The notes below the pieces were generated by a model, which was given only the letters and a program-made list of their open reading frames with translations, made no database searches and had not been told where the DNA came from. From the NCBI GenBank assembly GCA_001644975.1, contig LVCQ01000010.1:1-41679 (forward strand): 41,679 bases of DNA. Direction: 5' to 3'. Every line of letters begins with the position of its first letter. Position 1 is the first letter of the stretch. Position numbers and translations under genes: made by a program. Shown here one piece after another: positions 25,776-32,805 of this stretch. The stretch is from Piscirickettsiaceae bacterium NZ-RLO1. GTDB lineage: Bacteria > Pseudomonadota > Gammaproteobacteria > Piscirickettsiales > Piscirickettsiaceae.

Positions 25776-27074
25776 TTAGTTTGTTTGTTCTTTGAGCCAA
25801 AATTTTGCTGTAAGTGCGGCGATGATAAACATCACCGGGACAATGGTAAGAGCGACTTGATAATTAAGGCTTGAGTAAACCGGTGTATCGCCGATGATTT
25901 TGCCACTCCATAGCTGACTCATAATAAAACCGACTAAGGGTTGAAACAGTGCGCCGCTGATGACAACAGCCATATTATTAAAGCCAATCGCCGTACCAAG
26001 GATATTATCCTGTTGATAGTCTTTGATATAGGCAAAGCTAAGTGATTGACCTGCCGCACCGACACCAAAGAAAAACATTAGTAAATAAAGGAGAGTTAAA
26101 GGTAAGCTTGGGCTATAGAGAACAATCAGCGACGCAATAATACCAAGGGTTGCTGACAACAGTAAGAGCGGCTTACGTTGGCGAATTTTATCTGACCAGT
26201 AGCCAATCAGTGGACTACCAAGGGCGATACCTAGCCAAATCGTTGAGCTTAAATTTGCTGCATCATTAATAGTTAGCTGGTAGTGTGTGCGTAGGAAAGG
26301 CACTCCCCACAGTGATGCAAAGATAGTAATCGGTGCCCAAGCGGCGAATGAATATAAAGCAATTTTAAATGTTTCTGGGTGCTTAAAAAGAATGGTCAGT
26401 TGCTGCTTAATGGATAAGCGGTTGTTTGATGTGGTTTTTGATTTTTTAGTGATTGACTGGCTGTCTGTATGGTGGTGACGCTTATCTTTTAGAATCAGTA
26501 AAATAATGATGGCAAGAGTGATGCCAATAAAGCCCAAGCCTTGTAAGGCGTCGCGCCAGCCTAAGTCACTGACGATGGCGGCCAGCGGGCCTTGGCCGGC
26601 GAGTGCACCGATAGAAGCTAAAAATTGACCAATTCCAGCAATTAAACCAAAGTAGCGAGTTGGGAACCACTGTGCGGCAATAAAGAGCATGGCAATAAAG
26701 GCAAAGGCAGAGCCAAAGCCAGTAAAAAAGCGCCCAAGGGAGGCGAGAGTGAATGAGTCGGTCAGGCTGAATAATAGTGTGCCGATAGCGCAAATGGCAA
26801 GACTAACCGTAATTAAAATCCGTGCATTCATGCGATCGAATGCTAATCCAGCAGGAATCTGCATCGCAGCATAGGAGTAATAATAAAAGGAAGAGAGTAG
26901 GCCGACACCGGTGGCATTAATTGCAAAAGCGTGCATTAACTCTTTGGTGATGACACTCGTGGAAACCTGTACGGCCATCTCATAGAGTAAAAAGGAGGCG
27001 GCGAGGATGAAAAACAAGTAGGGCTTTAACAGTGTAAAACTAAAGGTGCGCTTATTATTATAGGTAGTTTGCAT
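25776..27074 (-). CDS. MFS transporter, probably amino-acid or thiol related
   Basis: This inner-membrane major facilitator has 432 residues and 12 hydrophobic helices. The MFS loop 2-3 motif is GLAFDRMNARILI (about 76-88), with GRFFTGFGSAFAF in helix 4 and GYWSDKIRQRKPLLL in the second half at about 281-295. It resembles the transporters that intracellular gammaproteobacteria carry in many copies (Pht-like proteins of Legionella and relatives), several of which import amino acids. That resemblance is by eye only. The leader contains a promoter, a Cys-rich leader ORF and a C-rich stretch, suggesting cysteine-responsive control and hence a sulfur amino acid or related substrate. AGGA lies 10 bases before the ATG. 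It ends close to the terminator at 25722-25761. Confidence 0.88.
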   Translation of the reverse strand: MQTTYNNKRTFSFTLLKPYLFFILAASFLLYEMAVQVSTSVITKELMHAFAINATGVGLLSSFYYYSYAAMQIPAGLAFDRMNARILITVSLAICAIGTLLFSLTDSFTLASLGRFFTGFGSAFAFIAMLFIAAQWFPTRYFGLIAGIGQFLASIGALAGQGPLAAIVSDLGWRDALQGLGFIGITLAIIILLILKDKRHHHTDSQSITKKSKTTSNNRLSIKQQLTILFKHPETFKIALYSFAAWAPITIFASLWGVPFLRTHYQLTINDAANLSSTIWLGIALGSPLIGYWSDKIRQRKPLLLLSATLGIIASLIVLYSPSLPLTLLYLLMFFFGVGAAGQSLSFAYIKDYQQDNILGTAIGFNNMAVVISGALFQPLVGFIMSQLWSGKIIGDTPVYSSLNYQVALTIVPVMFIIAALTAKFWLKEQTN

Positions 27075-27152
27075 AACGTTATATTCCTAATTAATAGCAT
27101 TAAAAGTAAAGTTAATGAATATTCTGAAATAGCTGATGATGTGTTATGCATT

Positions 27153-27247
27153 AACAGAGAATATGTAGTTGTGCTGGATGAAGTCGTAGAGGCATTTTGT
27201 GTGTTCGCTTTATTTTTTATAGGGCAAGGGGGGCGGAGGTATCGATC
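27153..27247 (-). promoter_or_regulatory. C-rich, G-poor leader, possible Rho loading region
   Basis: Reading the minus strand, the 95 bases after the Cys-rich leader ORF stop hold by hand count about 32 C and 10 G, with CCTCCGCCCCCCTTGCCC at the start and spaced YC dinucleotides afterwards. I find no GC-rich hairpin plus T run between the leader ORF and the MFS start. This composition is typical of Rho utilisation sites, so Rho-dependent attenuation is proposed. Confidence 0.4.
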
Positions 27248-27307
27248 TTAGCAGCAGCAAGAACAACAACAATAGAGGGGTAAAATTAAAGCAGAACAAT
27301 TTTTCAT
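27248..27307 (-). CDS. Cysteine-rich leader peptide of the MFS gene
   Basis: A 19-codon ORF, MKNCSALILPLYCCCSCCC, starts at ATG 27305-27307 and stops at TAA 27248-27250. Seven of the 19 residues are Cys, and the last seven codons are TGT x3, TCT, TGC x3, directly before the stop. The ATG lies only about 10 bases after the -10 box, so the mRNA would be leaderless or nearly so, and there is no Shine-Dalgarno. Polycysteine leaderless ORFs act as cysteine-responsive attenuators in mycobacteria; the same logic is inferred here. Ribosomes short of Cys-tRNA would stall at the end of this ORF and cover the C-rich region, allowing MFS transcription. Caution: TGT/TGC triplet runs give homopolymers in every frame, but this frame alone has an ATG and a stop just after the run. 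Confidence 0.6.
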   Translation of the reverse strand: MKNCSALILPLYCCCSCCC

Positions 27308-27316
27308 AGTGGATTA

Positions 27317-27345
27317 ATGCTAACTGAATTTACCACAGCTGTCAA
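27317..27345 (-). promoter_or_regulatory. Promoter of the leader ORF and MFS gene
   Basis: On the minus strand a perfect -35 TTGACA (27340-27345) and TAGCAT (27317-27322) are separated by 17 bases. Transcription would start about 7 bases on, within a few bases of the leader-ORF ATG and about 235 bases before the MFS ATG. Confidence 0.65.
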
Positions 27346-27400
27346 AGCTGAAAAATAACCTGAGCTCTTTAATGGAGTTTTGTTCTTTAGTTTTGATGAC

Positions 27401-27436
27401 TTAGATAGGCGATATAGTAAATTGCCGCCTACCTAA
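27401..27436 (-). terminator. Hairpin after gltA, possible terminator
   Basis: An 11-base stem with one G-U pair (TTAGATAGGCG 27401-27411 against CGCCTACCTAA 27426-27436) has a 14-base loop and lies 29 bases past the gltA stop. No T tract follows on the minus strand, so it may be a 3' stabiliser or an imperfect terminator. Confidence 0.4.
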
Positions 27437-27465
27437 AAATTAAGATGTTTCGAGACTTAAATCTA

Positions 27466-28749
27466 TTAGCGTTGGTTCATCTCTTTAAATGGTCGCTGAT
27501 CATAACCTAAATAAAGCTGACGTGGGCGAGTGATGCGGAAGTTATCGGCATTAATGAGTTCAATCCAATGTGAAACCCAGCCACTGGTGCGCGCCAAAGC
27601 AAATAAGACGGTAAACATGGTTGTTGGAATGCCTAAAGCACGTAGAATAATGCCTGAATAGAAATCAACGTTTGGATAGAGCTTACGTTCAACGAAGTAG
27701 CTATCTTCTAAGGCAATGGATTCTAGTTTTTTGGCAATTTTAAGTAACTGATTATTACTATCACCAAGCTCTGCAAGGACTGAAGCACAGGCATCGCGTA
27801 GAACGTGCGCACGTGGGTCAAAGTTTTTATAGACACGGTGGCCAAAGCCCATAAGACGAAATGGGTCATTTTTGTCTTTAGCACGTGCGACATAGTCTTC
27901 AATATTAGATTCATCGCCGATTTCAAGTAGCATGTTGACAACGGCTTCATTGGCACCCCCATGTGCAGGTCCCCATAGTGCTGCAACTCCTGCGCCGATA
28001 GATGCATAAGGGTTAGCACCTGTTGAGCCGACATTGCGTACCGTTGATGTTGAGGCATTTTGCTCATGCTCTGCATGGAGGATAAAAATCTTGTCCATCG
28101 CATCGGCAAATGTTGAGTTGATTTTTCCACCATTTTCAGCGGAGCCAAACATCATGTTTAAAAAGTTTTCTGCGTAGTTAAGGTCGCTACGCGGTGCAAT
28201 AAATGGTAGATCTTCACTGTGGCGATAGCACATTGCTGAGAGTGCAGGAATTTGAGCCACTAAGTTAAGTGCTGCTTCATATTGATAGTCTTTATCGTTG
28301 ATGCGTGCTTGATCATGGTAGAAAGCAGATTGTGCGCTGACTGCAGCGTTCAGCATAGCCATGGGGTGAGCGTCTTTATTAAACCCTTTGAAAATATTCT
28401 CAATGATATCTGGGGTGTTTTGGTGCTCAGCCAGTTGGCTTTTAAATTGATTGAGTTCGGTTTGATTCGGTAATTCGCCGTTGAGCAACAGGTAAACAGT
28501 TTCAACAAAATTTGATTTGTCAGCTAGGTCTTCAATCGTGTAGCCACGATACAGGAGTTGACCTTTGCCTCCATCGATAAAGCAGATTTTAGAGTCACAG
28601 GATGCAGTGGCAGTAAAGCCTGGGTCGTAGGTAAAATGGCCAGTTTTACCGAGTGCTTTAATATCAATAACATCTTGGCCGAGTGTGCCACTGTGGATTG
28701 GAAATTCGACGTTATTACCGTCGAGTGTCAATTTGGCTGATTTGGTCAT
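27466..28749 (-). CDS. gltA: Citrate synthase
   Basis: Citrate synthase condenses oxaloacetate and acetyl-CoA at the entry of the TCA cycle. The protein has 427 residues, the same length as the E. coli type II hexameric enzyme. Active-site regions are conserved: the oxaloacetate-binding His in GPAHGGANEAVV, the second His in GFGHRVYKNFDPRA, and the catalytic Asp in YPNVDFYSGI. The N-terminal beta domain typical of Gram-negative enzymes is present (AKLTLDGNNVEFPIHSGTLG). GAGGAGG just before the ATG is a very strong ribosome site. It diverges from sdhCDAB as in E. coli. A promoter and a structured leader are visible upstream. Confidence 0.97.
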   Translation of the reverse strand: MTKSAKLTLDGNNVEFPIHSGTLGQDVIDIKALGKTGHFTYDPGFTATASCDSKICFIDGGKGQLLYRGYTIEDLADKSNFVETVYLLLNGELPNQTELNQFKSQLAEHQNTPDIIENIFKGFNKDAHPMAMLNAAVSAQSAFYHDQARINDKDYQYEAALNLVAQIPALSAMCYRHSEDLPFIAPRSDLNYAENFLNMMFGSAENGGKINSTFADAMDKIFILHAEHEQNASTSTVRNVGSTGANPYASIGAGVAALWGPAHGGANEAVVNMLLEIGDESNIEDYVARAKDKNDPFRLMGFGHRVYKNFDPRAHVLRDACASVLAELGDSNNQLLKIAKKLESIALEDSYFVERKLYPNVDFYSGIILRALGIPTTMFTVLFALARTSGWVSHWIELINADNFRITRPRQLYLGYDQRPFKEMNQR

Positions 28750-28768
28750 TGAGAACCTCCTCGTGTTG

Positions 28769-28809
28769 TTGTGCGAGTTACCTCATTGAAGGTAAAGGCA
28801 AGCCGCACA
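28769..28809 (-). promoter_or_regulatory. Nested hairpin in the gltA 5' leader
   Basis: An outer stem TGTGCG/CGCACA (28770-28775, 28804-28809) encloses an inner stem TTACCT/AGGTAA (28778-28783, 28790-28795) with a 6-base loop. It lies 20-60 bases before the gltA start. It could affect translation or mRNA stability; no known riboswitch is recognised. Confidence 0.35.
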
Positions 28810-28892
28810 CAAATTACTTTAATTCTAGTTTAACTACCGAGATTTTGACTTTAATGATAAAGGTGCTGCTATGCAGTAGTTTTGCTATGCAT

Positions 28893-28921
28893 TTTATACT
28901 ACAACGCTGCTCATAAAGCAA
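28893..28921 (-). promoter_or_regulatory. Candidate sigma-70 promoter of gltA
   Basis: On the minus strand TTGCTT (28916-28921), 17 bases, TATAAA (28893-28898). It would give a leader of about 135 bases that includes the nested hairpin. Confidence 0.5.
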
Positions 28922-29277
28922 AATTAACCAATAACTCTAAATATATAGCTGAAACTAAGACCGCTACTTTATCGAGATTATTATATTTTTATAGTTAACT
29001 GTGTGAGTTATTTTTATGGGCTATATTTTTTTAGTTATTTAGTATGGTTTAGTTAATAAGTCTAATACACATAACACAAAGTTAAGTTAATAGTTAAATT
29101 TAAATGCTGCAGTGCGATAGTTAGATTATCAAAAACTTCTTATTTATGTAAGTATTATTAACTTAACGGAGCTGTTAGGATTTTTTAAGGTTATAGAAAA
29201 TCACAGTCAATCCATTGAATGGCAAGGCAAAGCGTAGATTTATGTTTTTGATCATTTGTTATTGTGACTGTTGCCGG
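28922..29277. other. AT-rich spacer between divergent gltA and sdh promoters
   Basis: This 356-base region is very AT-rich. Short TTAAGTTAATAGTTAAATTTAA-like tracts near 29083-29104 could bind regulators such as ArcA-like or Fur-like proteins, but no defined operator can be claimed. No gene, RNA or strong hairpin was found. Confidence 0.4.
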
Positions 29278-29306
29278 TTTAAACCTGAGTAAAAATTGCC
29301 TATAAT
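29278..29306 (+). promoter_or_regulatory. Candidate sigma-70 promoter of sdhCDAB
   Basis: TTTAAA (29278-29283), a 17-base spacer and a perfect TATAAT (29301-29306). The predicted leader is about 190 bases, comparable with the long sdh leader of E. coli. Confidence 0.5.
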
Positions 29307-29505
29307 CCGCCGTTGTGGTTGTGTGGGACATTGCAAAACCTGCTGATTTCATCATACTTTTTATGTATGTGTAAAAGAGTATGCGTAGAATCAAGGCTCT
29401 GTTAAAATGTAGCAGCGCAAAACTGAAATCTATGTAAATTGCGTTAAATTTGAGCCAAGTTTTGGGGTATGGCTTAAAAGTATAATTAACTTAAGGGGAT
29501 TTTTC

Positions 29506-29880
29506 ATGAGTGATAAGCGACCCGTGAATCTTGATATTACAACGATTCGCATGCCTATTACCGCCATTTCATCGATCTTACACCGAATTTCTGGGATTCT
29601 TGTTTTTATCTTAATCGCCTTATTGCTATGGGGGTTAGAGCAGTCTTTAGCGTCAGAGGCTGGATTTAAATCTATAACACAGATATTGGGCTCTGCTTGG
29701 GTGAAGTTTGGGGTCTGGGTGTTTCTGTCTGCATTGATGTATCACCTGATTGCTGGAGTACGCCATTTGTTAATGGATATGGGGATCGGCGAAACTAAAC
29801 AAGGTGGGCGTGCAGGAGCAATGCTTGTTCTTGCTCTATCCATAGTATTAATTGTTGCATTGGGGTATTGGCTATGGTGA
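29506..29880 (+). CDS. sdhC: Succinate dehydrogenase cytochrome b556 subunit
   Basis: SdhC, 124 residues, is one of two membrane anchors of complex II; it binds heme b and ubiquinone. Three transmembrane helices lie at about 29-47, 65-87 and 104-124. The quinone-site motif SSILHRISG (22-30) and the heme-ligand motif YHLIAGVRHLLMD are conserved; His80 corresponds to E. coli His84. AAGGGGA lies before the ATG. It overlaps sdhD by a few codons. It is the first gene of sdhCDAB. Confidence 0.95.
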   Translation: MSDKRPVNLDITTIRMPITAISSILHRISGILVFILIALLLWGLEQSLASEAGFKSITQILGSAWVKFGVWVFLSALMYHLIAGVRHLLMDMGIGETKQGGRAGAMLVLALSIVLIVALGYWLW

Positions 29881-30221
29881 GTACAATAACAGGCTTTGCA
29901 AAAAGTGGGTTAAAAGACTGGTTTATCCAGCGAGTTTCGGCAGTTATTCTCGCTGTTTATGTATTATTTCTTGTTGGCTTTTTTATTGTTCATCCACAGG
30001 TTGATTATGGCACTTGGAAAGCGTTATTTTCACAGACCTGTATGCGTATTTTTACATTATTAGCAGTATTGAGTTTAGCTGCGCATGCTTGGATTGGTTT
30101 GTGGACGGTATTTACTGATTATATTAAGTGTGGTGTGTTACGCGGAATTCTTCAAGTCTCTGTTATTTTAGTAATTTTCGTTTACGTTGTCTGGACGATT
30201 CAAATTATCTGGGGTGTATAA
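29874..30221 (+). CDS. sdhD: Succinate dehydrogenase membrane anchor SdhD
   Basis: This second anchor of complex II has 115 residues from ATG 29874, exactly the E. coli length, with three transmembrane helices. His71 in AAHAWIGLWTVFTDY is in a conserved heme-proximal position, and Asp82-Tyr83 match the quinone-pocket pair of E. coli. A TTG two codons upstream is possible, but GGGG at 29862-29865 fits the ATG better. It overlaps the sdhC stop and is followed 3 bases later by sdhA, so translation is coupled. Confidence 0.95.
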   Translation: MVSTITGFAKSGLKDWFIQRVSAVILAVYVLFLVGFFIVHPQVDYGTWKALFSQTCMRIFTLLAVLSLAAHAWIGLWTVFTDYIKCGVLRGILQVSVILVIFVYVVWTIQIIWGV

Positions 30222-30224
30222 TTC

Positions 30225-31988
30225 ATGACAATTGCAACATATGATTTCGACGCCGTTGTCGTGGGCGCCGGTGGGGCTGGTTTGCGTGCGGCCTATGAGT
30301 TAGGGCAAGCGGGCTTAAATATCGCGGTGGTAACGAAAGTTTTTCCCACACGTTCGCATACAGTGTCAGCTCAAGGGGGCATGGCTGCAGCTTTAGGTAA
30401 TGTTCATAAAGATGATTGGCGTTGGCACATGTACGATACCGTCAAGGGATCTGACTATATCGGTGATCAGGACTCTATCGAATATATGTGTGAGATGGCA
30501 CCGCAAGCTATGTATGAGCTTGACCATATGGGCATGCCGTTCTCGCGCTTAGATAATGGTCGCATCTATCAGCGAGCATTTGGTGGTCAGACCATGAACT
30601 ACGGTGAGAAAATCGCTCAGCGCACTTGTGCAGCAGCAGACCGTACTGGCCATGCTTTGTTACATACGCTGTATCAACAAAACGTTCGGGTGAATACCAA
30701 CTTTTATAACGAATGGTATGCTGTTGACTTGGTTAAAGCACAAAATGGTGCGATTGCTGGAGTCATTGCGATTTCGATAGAAAGTGGTGAAACCGCCTTT
30801 TTCCGTTCAAAAACGACGATTCTGGCTACCGGCGGGGCGGGGCGTATTTATGAATCAACGACGAATGCGTTTATTAATACCGGTGATGGTGTGGGCATGG
30901 CTTTGCGGGCGAATGTCCCTGTGCAGGATATGGAGTTCTGGCAATTTCACCCAACCGGCATCGCTGGCGCGGGTGTATTAGTGACAGAAGGTTGTCGTGG
31001 TGAAGGTGGCTTTTTAATTAATAAAAATGGTGAGCGCTTTATGGAGCGCTATGCGCCGAATGCAAAAGATTTAGCCTCACGTGATGTTGTTTCGCGAGCA
31101 ATTTCTTTGGAGCTACGTGAAGGCAATGGTTATAATCCTGAAGGTGTAGATTATGTTAAGCTTGATTTAACTCACTTAGGTGAAGATATTATTAATAAAC
31201 GTTTGCCAGGGATTCGTGAATTATCCATGACCTTTGCTCATGTTGATCCAATTAAAGCGCCAATTCCCGTTGTGCCGACCTGTCACTATATGATGGGTGG
31301 GGTGCCAACGAATGTCCATGGCCAGGCGATTACACAAGATGGTAAAGGTCAAGATCATATTATCCCCGGGCTGTATGCCATTGGTGAATGTGCCTGCGTT
31401 TCTGTGCATGGAGCCAACCGTTTAGGTTCTAACTCATTGTTGGATTTGGTGGTCTTTGGTCGGGCATCAGGCAAACATATTGCTGAAAATATCAATGATT
31501 TTGCCTTGGAAGATATCAGCGAGAGTGATTTAGAACAGGCACTGTCTCGGATGAACCGCTGGAATGAAGCGAAAACAGGTGAGAGTTTTCAGGTGATTCG
31601 TCATGAGATGAAGCGGGTGATGCAGCAAGATTTTGGTGTGTTCCGTCAAGAACAGGCATTGCGTGACGGCCTAAAAAAATTAGAAGAGCTCAGTGAGCGC
31701 TTAAAAACGGCGAAAATGGATGATCATAGCCAAAGCTTTAACACCACACGGATTGAAGCGCTGGAGTTGGATAACCTGATGAATACCGCCTTAGCGACAG
31801 CGCACTCTGCAGTGGTTCGCACAGAAAGCCGTGGTGCGCATAGTCGTGAAGATTATCCTGAACGTGATGATGAAAACTGGCTAAAACATACGCTGTATTT
31901 TTCTGGTGATCATAAAATTAGCTATCGTGAAGTAAATCGTAAACCGAATAAAGTGGATGCATTTCCACCAAAACCACGTGTTTATTAA
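30225..31988 (+). CDS. sdhA: Succinate dehydrogenase flavoprotein subunit
   Basis: SdhA, 587 residues, oxidises succinate to fumarate with covalently bound FAD. The dinucleotide-binding motif is [13 protein letters not shown] (11-23). The FAD-linking His45 is in [11 protein letters not shown]. Substrate-site regions are [21 protein letters not shown] and the Arg/His in [13 protein letters not shown]. The C-terminal [18 protein letters not shown] is typical. The length matches E. coli (588). It is part of sdhCDAB and is followed 12 bases later by sdhB. Confidence 0.98.
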   Translation: MTIATYDFDAVVVGAGGAGLRAAYELGQAGLNIAVVTKVFPTRSHTVSAQGGMAAALGNVHKDDWRWHMYDTVKGSDYIGDQDSIEYMCEMAPQAMYELDHMGMPFSRLDNGRIYQRAFGGQTMNYGEKIAQRTCAAADRTGHALLHTLYQQNVRVNTNFYNEWYAVDLVKAQNGAIAGVIAISIESGETAFFRSKTTILATGGAGRIYESTTNAFINTGDGVGMALRANVPVQDMEFWQFHPTGIAGAGVLVTEGCRGEGGFLINKNGERFMERYAPNAKDLASRDVVSRAISLELREGNGYNPEGVDYVKLDLTHLGEDIINKRLPGIRELSMTFAHVDPIKAPIPVVPTCHYMMGGVPTNVHGQAITQDGKGQDHIIPGLYAIGECACVSVHGANRLGSNSLLDLVVFGRASGKHIAENINDFALEDISESDLEQALSRMNRWNEAKTGESFQVIRHEMKRVMQQDFGVFRQEQALRDGLKKLEELSERLKTAKMDDHSQSFNTTRIEALELDNLMNTALATAHSAVVRTESRGAHSREDYPERDDENWLKHTLYFSGDHKISYREVNRKPNKVDAFPPKPRVY

Positions 31989-32000
31989 GGGGAGATTGCA

Positions 32001-32699
32001 ATGAAATTTAAAGTTTATCGCTATAACCCGGATGTAGATAAAGCCCCTTATATGCAAGAATATAATCTGGATATTCCAAAAGGTTCAGATATGATGGTGC
32101 TTGATGCGTTAGAACGCTTAAAGGAAGAAGACCAGACGATTGCAATTCGTCGTTCTTGTCGTGAGGGCGTTTGTGGTTCTGATGGCATGAATATCAATGG
32201 TAAAAATCGCTTAGCCTGTGTGACTCATCTATCTGAGTTAAAAGGACCCATTGTGATTAGACCTTTGCCTGGGTTGCCGGTCATTCGTGATTTGGTCGTT
32301 GATATGAAGCCGTTTTATAAGCAGTATGAGCGGGTTAAACCCTATTTAACACCTGCTGGAGAAGCACCAGCAAAAGAGCGTTTGCAATCACCAAAAGAGC
32401 GTGAAAAGTTAGATGGTTTGTATGAATGTATTTTATGTGCATGCTGTTCTACTTCCTGCCCGTCATTTTGGTGGAACCCTGATAAATTTGTTGGTCCGGC
32501 AGGATTATTACAGGCGTATCGCTTTTTAATCGATAGTCGTGAAGGCCATGTTGATGAACGTTTAGCCGGATTAGAAGATCAATTTAGTTTATTTCGTTGT
32601 CGAGGCATTATGAATTGTGTGGATGTGTGTCCAAAAGGCTTAAATCCTACCAAAGCGATTGGCCACATTCGTTCGATGATGCTGAAAAAAGCGGTATAA
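32001..32699 (+). CDS. sdhB: Succinate dehydrogenase iron-sulfur subunit
   Basis: SdhB, 232 residues, carries electrons from FAD to quinone through three clusters. The 2Fe-2S ligands are in SCREGVCGSDG and the following ACV. The 4Fe-4S cluster is in CILCACCSTSCPSF, and 3Fe-4S ligands are in CRGIMNCVDVCPKGLNP. A Trp-Trp after the CP motif contacts the quinone site. GGGGAG precedes the ATG. A terminator follows 30 bases downstream, ending the sdh operon before sucA. Confidence 0.97.
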   Translation: MKFKVYRYNPDVDKAPYMQEYNLDIPKGSDMMVLDALERLKEEDQTIAIRRSCREGVCGSDGMNINGKNRLACVTHLSELKGPIVIRPLPGLPVIRDLVVDMKPFYKQYERVKPYLTPAGEAPAKERLQSPKEREKLDGLYECILCACCSTSCPSFWWNPDKFVGPAGLLQAYRFLIDSREGHVDERLAGLEDQFSLFRCRGIMNCVDVCPKGLNPTKAIGHIRSMMLKKAV

Positions 32700-32729
32700 T
32701 AAAAGCTCAGTGATGAGGTTGCAGAAAAG

Positions 32730-32749
32730 TGGGCAGCGTGCCCATTTTT
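32730..32749 (+). terminator. Intrinsic terminator between sdhB and sucA
   Basis: TGGGCA (32730-32735), loop GCG, TGCCCA (32739-32744), then TTTTT. Readthrough is possible because the stem is only 6 bases. In E. coli the same junction is partly read through. Confidence 0.75.
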
Positions 32750-32805
32750 CATGTAATGTTAGGGGACATATTAATAACGCATGATGATTAAGTCGAGGCG
32801 CCAAC

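Noticed and set aside
27069-27251. A plus-strand 60-codon frame in the MFS leader
   Set aside because: It overlaps the MFS start on the opposite strand, has no ribosome site, and its content is explained by the leader on the minus strand.
27150-27300. A Leu-run reading (other frame) of the same leader repeats, ending in a Pro run
   Set aside because: It could start only at a TTG with no ribosome site. The Cys frame has an ATG right after the promoter and a stop directly after the run. The Leu frame is kept only as a caveat.
29191-29394. A 67-codon minus-strand frame in the gltA-sdhC gap
   Set aside because: No ribosome site and unremarkable composition; it overlaps the candidate sdh promoter.
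29481-29486. TATAAT just before sdhC as its promoter
   Set aside because: It lies only 20 bases before the ATG, so the transcript would start at the ribosome site, and no -35 is visible. The upstream pair at 29278-29306 fits better.
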